DNA of 64,000 bases, taken from positions 30,256,001 to 30,320,000 of the forward strand of contig OZ231126.1 of the NCBI GenBank assembly GCA_965153355.1. Direction: 5' to 3'. Positions 39,376-49,300 of the stretch are shown here, piece by piece (within the stretch, counting starts at the first letter, position 1; every line of letters starts with the position of its first letter). The notes beneath the pieces were generated by a model. It searched no databases, was not told the DNA's origin, and saw only the letters and a program-made list of their open reading frames with translations. Both the position numbers and the translations under genes were made by a program. The DNA is from Flaccisagitta enflata (Eukaryota > Chaetognatha > Sagittoidea > Aphragmophora).

Positions 39376-39405
<30 letters not shown>
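35342..39405 (-). mobile_element. Full-length APE-type non-LTR retrotransposon (LINE)
   Basis: A 4064-bp unit bounded by a perfect 27-bp direct repeat, read as a target-site duplication. On the element strand the 5' end begins with CTGG tandem units (39384-39405). The leader is about 160 nt and the 3' UTR only 39 nt, without a poly(A) tail. The 3' end contains overlapping inverted segments (CCCCGAT..ATCGGGG and CCTGCC..GGCAGG) that can fold. An intact single frame and identical flanks indicate a young insertion. Confidence 0.88.
35381..39244 (-). CDS. LINE polyprotein: APE endonuclease, reverse transcriptase, C-terminal zinc fingers
   Basis: 1287 codons without interruption. A basic N-terminus carries HPNPGP at residues 74-79, the invariant end of 2A-like sequences common in animal LINEs. 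The AP-endonuclease-like domain spans about 121-357 with WNVQG (N127), SELR (E160), Y225, GDLNAH (D262, N264), ELDGF (D328) and SDH (D354, H355). The reverse transcriptase spans about 650-900 with VVPLYKNKGDRDDPNNYRGV, LLDLRKAYPRV (D750), GLREGCPSSPILFN and FADD (879-882). After a thumb/linker region come four metal-binding motifs: C1157/C1160/H1173/H1178, C1189/C1192/H1205/C1209, and two CxCG-x11-H-x3-4-C motifs (1222-1240 and about 1265-1284). It nicks target DNA and reverse-transcribes its RNA onto the nick. The catalytic residues are present, so activity is plausible. The clade is not assigned. Confidence 0.95.
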   Translation of the reverse strand: MEVGSVFWATEWGEPGRLSHLLKQIVGFSPRRAASRRSWWSGQPNSIPSSFWPLAVDEERRRRAEVRMALTTIHPNPGPRAEVRRKSRRERRKKRRIARREEKERRRKEEMARGVTSKEEMVVATWNVQGMSVESLRRRKLRMVVSYAEKSGWDVVLLSELRASGKGVVWLGQAEKLVVVVHAEKAGVMLRGEALKRWCEGGQRKKWDERHVSVKVGDWVMVATYMPVWTHGREEEIEGEREKLMEHVRWAEKKETLVVGGDLNAHIGGGEQRGSVCGCFGLRSSNAQGQALKEWCEENGLCWVNGFFSERWRGTWRSNFNGLWYELDGFIMRAEERHKYVKKVKTVGENVISDHKPKKMVLDIAKKKKWRRVYERKRKPMIQWEKLKNEEVEKRYQESVESKMRERQEEPSQEETGWMKLQEVVLEAAKEVCGEKEKSIENPWMMGKEEEVQRLKGRISQCLERRNGAEGEEEEEEAKEELREARKEWKRELSNWEKEWWEGELNRCENAAERGDTGGMYKSLRTLGGRGVKKVKGETTLTKEEFRGHFMRVSEERFENVPEELERVVDKAVDLREDERTVGWRERLGRPPDRAEIEREMGKMKDAAPGEDGVRLCYLRKGGEPVMQEVVRIVQFMWENGAEKWESSLRSGQVVPLYKNKGDRDDPNNYRGVCLLSMGSRIVARIVACRLKEWAEAMGLMDDNQAGFRSGRATADATQVMMRLQEDAEDLEKRRGEEGEGLKPAARLLDLRKAYPRVNKPALWRLLRRYGLDGVFLRVIMDLHETTEYAIRGKEGDSEPWVPERGLREGCPSSPILFNIFHQAVMRVAKVERKMAAEEKGKEVGICVKWVPGSALPGSRLWEKEHSEAVEVWVDLSLFADDTTAVGDEEELEEGVEIVKKVMSQFEEKNNDDKEERLKFGSEESGEIRMLGCWMGWQEDIKARLKRARGAWAKVRPRLVGSKMKKKMQARVVEACVESGLLFDCAVRVWYVKEIKQLQKMVDRCYRYIWSRKTGPPLIQMQKEHKNMEDVRRELGVRSLRWKIEKRVLERIGHVMRMEDSRMTKAVILGWMGELEKWEKPKGRKRKTVCYWKKLLKEAGIDWTNLAGVTSDRKKWKSLVKERMSHLEKWERSRGHQWNGEEVERNVRVGTMVEFVCGVCGKRCKSKGGLTVHRRRMHEVSSRKKTFACEACGSSFQQEANKLNHMKICGGAAASQTDRRVCACGREFSKSYIARHRKKCMRAIAAGEEAAERRPRVYKGKRCVCSCGVEMASTNLARHKREACPDR

Positions 39406-39409
<4 letters not shown>

Positions 39410-39640
39410 TTATCGTCATCTTCCATGTCACCGTGGTAGTCATCATCGTCGTCGTCGTCATCGTCGTCGTCGTTGCCGTCGTCATCGTCATCGTCATCGC
39501 CTGTTTCGTTGTCCTTATTGTCATCTTCCATGTAACCGTGGTATTCATCGTCGTCGTCGTCGTAGTCTCCATCGCCGTCATCATCGTTATCGTCGTCGCC
39601 ATCGTCGTTGTCATCGTCATCTTCATTTAACGCCCTCGCA
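39406..39640 (+). repeat. (TCG/TCA)n microsatellite with embedded longer repeat; left-side LINE target duplication
   Basis: 39406-39432 is the second copy of the 27-bp duplication. The tract continues to about 39635 and contains GTCATCTTCCATGT(C/A)ACCGTGG twice, about 100 bp apart. The target was therefore a degenerate tandem array. Confidence 0.8.
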
Positions 39641-40014
39641 AGGTCTCAGAAAACAAGAGCTACATTCACTTTTCAATTAGCTGATTATTCATTTGCTAAT
39701 TGCTACTTTTTGGCTATGAATCGAATCCCAACATCAAAATTTATGATTTATGTCTTATTCCACCTCCGCAGACTTTGTCAAATATCCTTTCTCCTTTTTT
39801 TCTTGTTTTTAAAGCAACCAGTCTGTATTATGTAAATCACAGTAAAGCAAGGATGTCCCAGTCCCACCTCGATGCCTTCCTGATGAGCGAATTCCTTACA
39901 ATCGACCTTTAACTGTTCGTTTTTTATGAAACTTAAACCGATTGTCTGTATGTTGCTTTTTCTTTTTCGCCTTTTTCAATCTCTCTTAGTCTTATTCAGA
40001 AATTCACTTTCTCA

Positions 40015-40128
<114 letters not shown>

Positions 40129-40248
40129 CTGTATTCACACTTACTTTGTTTAATTGTTAAACGCGAAGTTGATTTTCTTTCTGATGAAAATCCTTTTTTG
40201 GAAATCTAGCGATTTTAACTTTTAAGTTGGTTGTTGCTATGACTAATT

Positions 40249-41250
40249 CTTAAATGTAAGCTCTAACCTTGGCGACCAAAAAAATGGCGGATTTTTTCAA
40301 AACAGATTCTATTTACCTTAATCTAATAAAAACTTATCAAAATTGGTGATGGTTAGAAAGCTCTTCGAAAGATCTTTCATTTGAGTTGTGTCTGGAATTT
40401 TTAACTCAAACGGTTTAGAAGCTACAGCAGTTTGAACATGACTACTCCATTTCTGCTCTAATGTCACTTCAAGAATGAGTGATAAAAAACAATCATCTTA
40501 AAACCATAGTAAAAATTCTCTGATTTTGATGAAAATTGAACTTGAAGCGCTGAATACCTTCCTCTGACAGCTCCTCAAAAATTTTAAAAATCGGACAATT
40601 TTTTCTATCGTTTTCATTATGAGAAAGATCTTGAAATCTTCTAGAAATCTGAGCGTCAATGAGATAACAACATGGTTTTTTTGAAGGATTTCTATTATCA
40701 AGTTTTGACAAAAATCATATCAAATTCATGATGGTTTTGAAGCTCTTAGAATAATGTTCAAGTTGGAATAGCACAGGAGAGGTTTTAATAATTCAGCAGG
40801 GAAGTAAATGCAACAACAGCAAACCACTTCAGTTTTTGTGTATTTTATTGAGATCTAGAATATAAAATTATGAAAACCCTTGTAAAAATCATCCAATTAA
40901 CATGAAAATTGAAGTGATATCAGAAGACATACACCTGAACTACCACCTGAAATTTTGTAGAAATCGGACCAAAACTTCCATCATTTTTTTAGATTTTATT
41001 TTTTTTTTCAAATTCCCTTCTATAGAGTCACGGGCAGTCCAGAAAATGAGTAGTCATGCTCAAATTGCTCTAGTTTCTAAACCGTTTGAGTTAAAATTTT
41101 CAGACACGACTCAAATAAAAGAACTTTTGAAGAGCTTTCTAACCATCACCGAATTTAATAAGTTTTTCTCAAATTGAGGTAGATAGAATCTGTTTAAAAA
41201 ATCCGCCATTTTCTTTGTCGCCAAGGTTAAATTAAGGGATATCCATTTAA
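40249..41250. mobile_element. ~1-kb fold-back element
   Basis: The arm 40262-40455 (CTAACCTTGGCGACCAAA, ATGGCGGATTTTTTC, AACTCAAACGGTTTAGAAGC) is mirrored at 41040-41232. Outer CTTAAATG segments also pair. The middle has weaker symmetry. No coding content and no clear target duplication. Confidence 0.75.
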
Positions 41251-41388
41251 GGATGGATTTTAGCTCAGGATTTGATGCTCGTTTCACTTCGTAAATCGGT
41301 CAAGTGTGTATTTGTTTGTCGGTGTCTGTTTGTCTGCTAGTCGCATTATCTGTTTCTTCTGTTCGCCTTTTTTCAGTTTCTCTTTCTG

Positions 41389-41583
<195 letters not shown>

Positions 41584-42202
41584 CATGTACCAATGACTCA
41601 TTCTATTTACATTCGGGAAAATGGCGATGCTCGCAAATTTTTTGCTTTTTCTTTCAAATGAAAAAACAAGAAAGTGTATTGATTAAAAGCAGGCGAATAA
41701 AAACCATGAAAGAGGATGCATTAAAGGAGGAGAAAAAGGATTCGTTCGCTCTCAGGCTCAAGATTGGTTTCATAGGTCATTATTGATTTTCTGCGGCTGC
41801 ATCTATTATAATAAGTTTGACGTAATACATAGACTCGCATTTTGGCAAACATGCCCATAAGGGAATATTGTTTGTGTAAAAAAGAAAATAATAAAAGAAC
41901 AGATTTTCATATCATTCATATCATTCAAAGAAATGAGACTGTTATAAAAAAAGAGTTTGATGTATGAAGTTTGGCACATATATGAAACCGTTTTTAACAG
42001 TGCCGAAAACGCTCATTTATTGCACAATGCACCAGCACACATACACACTTGCCCACTTGCCTTTCAAACAAACTATTTATTCAATTATTCATTGGATATT
42101 GGAAACTGGATGAATCGCGTTTATTTAAATCTATTCATTGGTGAAGGCGAATGCACCCAAACACGAAAGCTGAATGGAAGAGATAATGACTCTGAGGCTG
42201 AG

Positions 42203-42204
<2 letters not shown>

Positions 42205-42297
<93 letters not shown>
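42205..42297 (+). repeat. (GT)n microsatellite
   Basis: About 46 units, ending about 70 bp left of the TA-flanked fold-back element. Confidence 0.97.
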
Positions 42298-42300
<3 letters not shown>

Positions 42301-42366
42301 ACTGACAGACAGACGGCTACCCCCCCCCAAAAAAAAAAAATTAATTCAAGTTACAATATTCTCGTA

Positions 42367-43003
42367 CGCTGAGGAAAAAACACTTTTTTTCATGCAGGGA
42401 CCCTGAGGAGGGCCCAGATTTTATTATTTTGATGTAACTATTAGTTACTAACTAATGTATTCTAAAAATTTCAGGACCATAGGTGTCCTTAACATTCGTC
42501 ATATTGCTTCTGAAAAATGGCTCATCCTTAAGGGGGCCAAAATTTTCAAAATCATTTTTCCTCAAATCTGATGCGGTGATGCCAGATTCAGATTCCGTGT
42601 AAAAAATTGTGTTAGATACTATACTTTCTATTTTCAAAATTCTTTTTTAAGCTAAAAAAATGCCAAAAAAAAAAAAAACCTCTAAAAAACCTTGTTTTTT
42701 AAAAACCCTTATTTTTGGAGGTTTTTTACATTTTTTCAGCTTAGAAACAAAATTTAAAAAAAAAGATAATATAGAATCTGGCATAAATCTTTACAAAGAA
42801 TCTGAATCTGGCATCACATTTGAGGAAAAATGATTTTGAAATTTTAGCCCCTTAAGGATGAACCATTTTTCAGGTGCAATATGATGAATGTTTAAGAACA
42901 TTTATGGTCCTGAAATTTTTAGAATATATTAGTTACATCAAAATAAGAAAATCTGGGCCCTCCTCAGGGTCCCTGCATGGAAAGAAATGTATTCTCCTCA
43001 GCG
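42367..43003. mobile_element. TA-flanked fold-back element (637 bp)
   Basis: The ends read CGCTGAGGA and TCCTCAGCG, flanked by TA at 42365-42366 and 43004-43005. Long arms include CATGCAGGGACCCTGAGGAG, AAATTT(C/T)AGGACCAT and GGATGA(G/A)CCATTTTTCAG. They are separated by an A/T-rich loop near 42660-42720. Confidence 0.75.
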
Positions 43004-43287
43004 TAACCCACACCCATGGGCAATAAAGCACTCTTTAATCAGGAGCGGGGAGCGCCGCTCCTCGGAAGGGATGGAAGCTTGTCGGAAGGGAAGGGAAGGG
43101 AAGGGAAGGAAGGATAAGAAAGGAAAAGAAAAAAAGAAAGAAAGAAAGAAAGAAAGCAGGAAAGACAGGAAGGAAGGAAAAACAAAACAAAAAAGAGAGG
43201 AAAAAAGAAAATAATGAAGAAAGAAAAAAAATTAGGAAAGAAAAAACAAAAAGAAAGGAAAGAAAAAAAGAATAGAAAAAGAAAAAG

Positions 43288-43487
43288 AACAAGGCCCGAT
43301 GCACGGCTACCCCAGTCGCGTGCGGGTGGGCAGGGGCCATAATTGAGGTCACCAGATCATTTGGGCAGGAGCAGTGAAGCCAAAAATTCCAAAAACCCCA
43401 AAAAAGTAAAGTGTGACGGATGGACGGACGGACCGACGGACGGACCAACAGAGCGGGGTGTAGAGTCGCGTAGCACGCGACTAAAAA
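43288..43487 (+). mobile_element. Tag-hairpin element, subfamily A, reference-quality copy
   Basis: AACAAGGCCCGATGCACGGC, CCCAGTCGCGTGCGGGTGGG, a CATTTGGGCAGGAGCAGTGA box and GTAAAGTGTGACGGATGG. About eight GACG/GACC units follow, then AGCGGGGTGTAGAG and the hairpin AGTCGCGTAGCACGCGACT with TAAAAAA. Confidence 0.9.
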
Positions 43488-43655
43488 AGAAAGGAAAGGA
43501 AAACAAGAAGAAAAAGAACAAGGCCGGATACACGGCTATCCCAGTCGCGTGCGGTTGGGCAGGGGCCATATTTGAAGTCACTTGCAGGCATGCTTTTTAT
43601 GGAGTAGCGAGTAGCGCCGCTACTCGGAATGATATTGGCGCCTCTTGGAAGATCG

Positions 43656-43722
43656 AAGAAGAAGAAGAAGAAGAAGAAGAAGAAGAAGAAGAAGAAGAAG
43701 AAGAAGAAGAAGAAGAAGAAGA
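43656..43722 (+). repeat. (GAA)n microsatellite
   Basis: About 22 units inside the 864-bp TIR element. Confidence 0.95.
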
Positions 43723-43803
43723 CAAAGAGAAAAAAAAAAAGGAAAAGAGAAAAAAAAGAAGAAAAAAGTGAAGAAGAAGATAGAAATAATAAGAAATAGA
43801 GGG

Positions 43804-44022
43804 AACATGGTTATACTTCCACCCCAATTCACATGCTCACCGCCTATGTTCCCTTCGACCTCTTCGACTGATTCTTCACCTCGTACTTTTGATCTCCAAC
43901 TGACGCCAACAGTTTCTGGGCGGGTTAGATCCCCCGCCATCCAAAAATGCCCCCAGAAGGTAATCCGGAAGGTTAAGAAAAAAACACCGAAGCCGAAACT
44001 ACGCAATGATCACTTAGGTTGA
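43804..44022 (+). pseudogene. Coding-like fragment inside the TIR element
   Basis: This segment reads as FTCSPPMFPSTSSTDSSPRT, FDLQLTPTVSGRVRSPAI and QKCPQKVIRKVKKKTPKPKL, ending at TGA. Codon-like complexity and a Lys-rich tail resemble a protein C-terminus rather than a simple repeat. I do not recognise the source. It could be a captured host exon or an unrelated open stretch; the minus strand is also open. Confidence 0.3.
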
Positions 44023-45451
44023 CGTCTTATGATTAACTTTGAAGTTAAGACTCAGATTAATCCTCAGATAAACGTTCTTTAATGTGACGCAATTAAACTG
44101 ATCATAGCATTCATGGAATTTCATTTAGTAACTTAATGATAAAACACACAATAAAGTTGCGCATTGATAAATCTGTGACGACATTAAGATTGTTTTAGAC
44201 AGTAAAAGAAACCTTGCTACTGCAATATGCAAATCATCCCTTTACATTAATTTTGAGAGATGGAAAGATGTAACATTCATCTGTACAATCTTGTCGATAG
44301 AGATGAAGCAAAGATGACAAGACCAAGAACAAAACATGTAGAGCATGTAACTAACCTTAGCCTATTTGACAAGTGTATGATAGACAAGTCGGAAGATCTA
44401 AAGGGGAAATACATGCTACTCGGAGAGATAGAAGAAAAAGCATGCCTGGTCACTTGATCATTTGGGCAGGAGCAGTGCGGCCAAAGACCGCAAAAAAGAA
44501 ATGAAGTGTGACGGACGGACCGACCGACAGACGGACCGACAAAGTGGGGTGTAGATTCGCGTAGCACGCGACTAAAAAGAGAGGAAAAAAAATAATGAAG
44601 AAAGAAAAAAAAGAAGGAAAGAAAAAAAAGGTCAAAGAAGTCATCATAGCTCGGAGTGGCCCAAAAATTCAACACACTAATGGGTTGATTAAAGACACGA
44701 TTGACATGATGCATGGTGCAGGAAAATGGCACTGTGCATAGCTCTGCAGCTTCAAAACTCAAATTCTATCACATCTCAGAGACTGTTGATTCACTTCAAA
44801 ATGTCAGCCCCACTTTTTTCCTTGATTAGGCGTAGAACTGGGTTATTGTATGTCTTAAAATGAAAAAAGTAAATTACTGCATATTTTTTGCATTTTTCTA
44901 TATTTTGATTGATATTAGACAGTAAATAATTAGAAATATGTCCGTCGGAAACTTTGAGGTTGAAATCCCTGCCCCTCGGAAGGTTTGAAAGATGTGTATG
45001 TCTGGTGGGATCTACAAAGGTCCTCTCTCTTAGCGTATGAGTCTATATGAGTCTATACTACTATGCTCTGTGTTTCTAATCAACACTGACTCATCCTTTT
45101 AACTCCAAGACACATTTTTTTTATGGCATTTTGATTTTAAACGGTTCATTACCCTTTCTTTATGGCATTTGTCTGTCCATAGAATTAGCTCTCCCTCCAA
45201 ATGAGGATATGTAATTCATTTCTAAGTTAGGACAGTTTGTGGCCCAAATGTAACGCTTGATTTTCAGTCTGTTCGTTACGTTGCCACAGGCGTAAGAAAA
45301 CAAGCTTCCATATTGGTTGGCAATTAAACAAATTACGAATTGGAAGTGATGACTGATTGATTCCATGATGACAAGTGACTAAATGAAAGACAAAAAGTTA
45401 AACATTGGACGACAAAAGGAAATTTGGTCTAATCAAATGGACACATATCTG

Positions 45452-45615
45452 AACAAGGCCGGATACACGGCTATCAGTTGCGGACGGGTGGGCAGGGGCG
45501 GAAATGCGCGTTTTCCCACTTTTCGACTCGATGGTTACGGACGGACCGACGGACCGACCAACCGACCGACGGACGGACAGAGCCTCTTATAGAGTTGCGT
45601 GTCCGCAACTAAAAA
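45452..45615 (+). mobile_element. Tag-hairpin element, subfamily A
   Basis: AACAAGGCCGGATACACGGC, CAGTTGCGGACGGGTGGGCA, a TTTTCCCACTTTTCGACTCG box, about 10 tetranucleotide units, AGCCTCTTATAGAGTTGCG and TGTCCGCAACTAAAAAC. Left TTGCGGAC pairs with right GTCCGCAA. Confidence 0.85.
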
Positions 45616-45658
45616 CAAACAAACAAACAAAAAAAGACCGACAAAAACACGCATGCGG

Positions 45659-45795
<137 letters not shown>

Positions 45796-45844
45796 CCCAC
45801 TGTGTTTCTAAGTTTCGACTTCAAGTCATTGTCCCTCTGTCTCT

Positions 45845-45969
45845 CTATCTTTGCCTCTATCTGTCAGTCTGTCTGTCTGTCTGTCTATCGGTGTGTCGGT
45901 CTGTCTGTCTGTGGGTCTGTCTGTCAATCTATGTGTCTATCTGTGTGTCTGTCTGTGTGTCTGTATGTC

Positions 45970-46062
<93 letters not shown>
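45845..46062 (+). repeat. Degenerate (CTGT)n grading into (CT)n
   Basis: CTGTCTGTCTATCGGTGTGT-type repeats to about 45970, then about 45 CT units. Confidence 0.93.
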
Positions 46063-46068
<6 letters not shown>

Positions 46069-46502
46069 TTCCAGTAAGAAGGATTTAAGGAACGACTTAT
46101 GATATTCAGAATTTATTCAGATCCGCGGAGTGATGTTAGTTGAGATGAGATGTCAGTTGAGATGAGATGTCAGATGAGCACAAGATGAGACAGAGACGGT
46201 ATCAAAGGACATCAAAGAAAGCTTTTGACCTTATCTCTCTGGGCATCTCACTAATCTAGCCTTGTTGTTGAAAACAGGCACGAAAAACAAAAGATAACGA
46301 CGCGCCGCCGAGGAGCTTGAGGAGGAGGAGGAGGAGGAGGAGGAGGAGGAAAAGGAAGATGGAGTGTAAGAGGAGATGAAGAAGGCAGAGAAGAAGTGCA
46401 AACAAGGCTTAAGATTGAAGAAGATGTAGAGAAGATGTACTGGAGAGAGAGTGGATGTATTGGAATTCTCTATCCTATGTAAAAGTCGATCTTATTCAAT
46501 GA

Positions 46503-46697
46503 AACAAGTGACGCGGAGTCACAATATCGTTGCGGAAGGGTGGGCTGGGGCGTCCAACCTCCGTCCCTATCTTAACCCCCAACCCACACACAAACATACA
46601 CAAAATGACTCCGTACCAACAGACCAAGGGAGGGAGAGAGGGACGTACCCAACAGACGGACAACGCCGTTATAGAATTGCGTGTCCGCGACTAAAAA
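46503..46697 (+). mobile_element. Tag-hairpin element, subfamily A, directly abutting a C element
   Basis: AACAAGTGACGCGGAGTCAC, ATCGTTGCGGAAGGGTGGGC and ACGCCGTTATAGAATTGCGT, then GTCCGCGACTAAAAAC. Its right end shares the AAC that starts the following subfamily C copy. Confidence 0.8.
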
Positions 46698-47566
46698 CAA
46701 GGCCAAGTAGGCCAATACACCGTCTTTAGATCGAATTGAAAAATGTTAAACCTTTATAATTCCTAAACTACTTGGCTAAAAGTCTTCAAATTTTCAGTGA
46801 ACATTGCTAATATGTGACAGTTTTGTTGTGCAAAACCTTAGATAAGAGTACTGAATAATTGGAGCACAGCATAACACTGAAAGAATCGGTCTTTATAAGC
46901 CTTGGTGAATTTTTCCTTCACTTTTTTCAAAGGAGCTGTCTTTTTCTGCTTGCCATTTCCAAGCAAATCAAACTAAAATGTTGGCATTGGTAACAATTGA
47001 TTGGTAACTAGTTGTAGAAAGCACATTTGCTGAAAAATTTGAGAAAAAATGGATACTTTGCGGAATTTTCACAAATTTTAGGTGATTTTTTACAAAATCA
47101 TGAGTGGCAAACATAAAAATCATTATAATATTTTCAAAACTAATGAAAATCAGTAGATTTTCAAGCAAAATGGAAGAGTCTGAATGTTCATCATTAGTCT
47201 ACAAGTGTTTTTGGGGTTCTAGTTTAATTCATTTGGAGTTGATAGGCAGCAAAAGGACAGCTTCTTTTAAAAAATGATGAAAAAAGGTTTATTTTGCTTT
47301 AAAAAAAGACCATTTTTTCAGGGTTTTGCTGTACCCCAATTATTCACTATCTATGTTTAGGCTTTTACATAATAAAACCGTCACATGTTAGCAATGTTCA
47401 CTGAAAATTTGAAGACTTTTTGCCCAGTAGTTAAGGAGTTATAAAGGTTGGACATTTTTCAAATCGATCTAAAGACAGTGTAAGTTGCGTCAGGTGGATC
47501 GTCGTATGAATATTACCCCAAACTCCAACAACCGACGGACTCAGCCTTTGGCGCACCCTAAAAAAC
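46697..47566 (+). mobile_element. Subfamily C element split by a TA-flanked MITE
   Basis: AACAAGGCCAAGTAGGCCAA TA on the left resumes after 47480 with TAAGTTGCGTCAGGTGGATC GTCG, CAACCGACGGACTCAGCC and TTTGGCGCACCCTAAAAAAC. The uninterrupted arrangement matches the C copy at 28096. Confidence 0.75.
46718..47480. mobile_element. TA-flanked fold-back MITE (763 bp), Tc1/mariner-like
   Basis: The inverted ends CAC(C/T)GTCTTTAGATCGA are flanked by TA at 46716-46717 and 47481-47482. Arms of about 150 bp (GTGAACATTGCTAA, AAAGTCTTCAAATTTTCAGT) pair well. Insertion into a C element confirms both boundaries. Confidence 0.85.
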
Positions 47567-47612
47567 AAACATCTTGATAGATGGGATTTCACATTCCATG
47601 TCTATATACGTA

Positions 47613-48182
47613 CAGTGGGGTTCATGGAATAACAGCCTAAACTGGAGGAAGGTATTTAAGTGTCTTAATTTCATTTGACAAAGTTGATATTTGAAATATA
47701 AGTTATTCAATTGATGTTTTGTCTAAGTTTTTGGTTGCTATGGAAACCAAATTATTTAACATTTATTCTAAAAATATATTTAAACTAAATATTACAAAGA
47801 ATATTCTCAGAATTGAATTTGCTACAACTTTTTTGTCTTTTCTAAGAATATTGCTCGTTTGGCAGTTGCTGAGGCATCCACATACTAACCAGCTAAATGA
47901 TATACAACGACAAACTAGCAATATTCTTACAGAACATACTGTGGGAAAGTTGTAGTAAATCAAATTTTGAGCAATGTTCCCTGATGATATTTGTCAAAAT
48001 ATTGATATTCTAGTTGTTATAAATGTTTGAAAAAATAATTTTGGTTTCCATAGCAACCAAGAAACTCAGGGACAAAAACATCGATTAAACAACTTATATT
48101 CCAAATATCAAGTTTGTCAAATGAATTTAAGACACTTAAATACCTTCCTCCAGTTGAGGCTGTTATTCCACGAACCCCACTG
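47613..48182. mobile_element. TA-flanked fold-back MITE (570 bp), Tc1/mariner-like
   Basis: CAGTGGGGTTCATGGAATAA at the left and its near reverse complement at the right are flanked by TA (47611-47612, 48183-48184). Arms of about 150 bp include GGTATTTAAGTGTCTTAA and GGTTGCTATGGAAACCAAA. CAGT-type ends with TA duplication are typical of Tc1/mariner. Confidence 0.9.
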
Positions 48183-48499
48183 TATGTCAGAATATAATTG
48201 ACTCGTAATTCTGTAGTAATTTTTCAAAATCTACCAACAGAAATAGGTTCAAAGGTTGCCTACTCTGCTCATAATGCAAAGAATTACGTATATGGAGTGA
48301 CGTTTCTCCTGGTTTATTTACTTGTTCTGTTTTATTGGTTGTCCTCCAGGCTTCCTGTGGCTTCCTGTGACTTTCTAGATAAAGCTTCCTGTGGCCTCCC
48401 GTAGGCCGTGGCTGTGGTTGCCATTGTTGTGGGGTGTGGTTTCCTCAGGCTGCAGCTCCATTTCATCGCTCTTCCATGAAAACATATCTTTTGCGGATT

Positions 48500-48963
<464 letters not shown>

Positions 48964-49062
48964 CTAGTCATTGTGGGCCGAACGAAGAAGTTTTTGATTG
49001 CCAGCCGGCGATAAGATCAAAGTATATTTACACAATTTGTTTAGTGGCGTGTTTTTCATTTT

Positions 49063-49204
49063 CTTCATTCATTCATTCGTTCATTTATTTATTCGTTCAT
49101 TCATTCATTCATTCATTCATTTATCCATTCATTCATTCATTCATTCATTTCTCTTTTCAACGATTCGCTCCTTCATGGCTTCCAATTAAGCGATCGATCA
49201 ATCT

Positions 49205-49238
<34 letters not shown>

Positions 49239-49300
49239 AATTCCGTCGTTCCTCCCTTCCTTCCTTCCTTCTTTCCTTCCTTCCTTCCTTCCTTCCTTCC
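49063..49300 (+). repeat. Three adjacent tetranucleotide microsatellites
   Basis: (ATTC)n at 49063-49148, (ATCA)n at 49199-49232 and (TTCC)n at 49252-49300, separated by 20-50 bp. Confidence 0.93.

Larger units (their letters stand above)
43585..44448. mobile_element. 864-bp TIR element with 8-bp target duplication and coding-like cargo
   Basis: The ends CAGGCATGCTTTTT and AAAAAGCATGCCTG form perfect 14-bp inverted repeats. The octamer GTCACTTG flanks at 43577-43584 and 44449-44456. The 8-bp duplication suggests the hAT superfamily. The inside has a palindromic TAGCGCCGCTA box, (GAA)n, an unusually balanced-composition segment 43804-44022 and an open frame 44260-44457. No transposase is recognisable. 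Confidence 0.85.
43517..44577 (+). mobile_element. Subfamily A element split by an 864-bp TIR element
   Basis: The left piece 43517-43584 (AACAAGGCCGGATACACGGC onward) and right piece 44449-44577 (CATTTGGGCAGGAGCAGTGC to GCACGCGACTAAAAA) join seamlessly at the shared octamer GTCACTTG when the insert is ignored. Confidence 0.85.

Noticed and set aside
43440-43490. Canonical Helitron 3' terminus
   Set aside because: A hairpin followed by CTAA is suggestive, but sequence identity continues into an A-run and the opposite ends do not begin with TC, so a classic Helitron call is not supported.
46260-46440. Acidic exon following an AG acceptor (AAELEEEEEE)
   Set aside because: The frame meets stops on both sides of a (GGA)n run and no partner exon was found.
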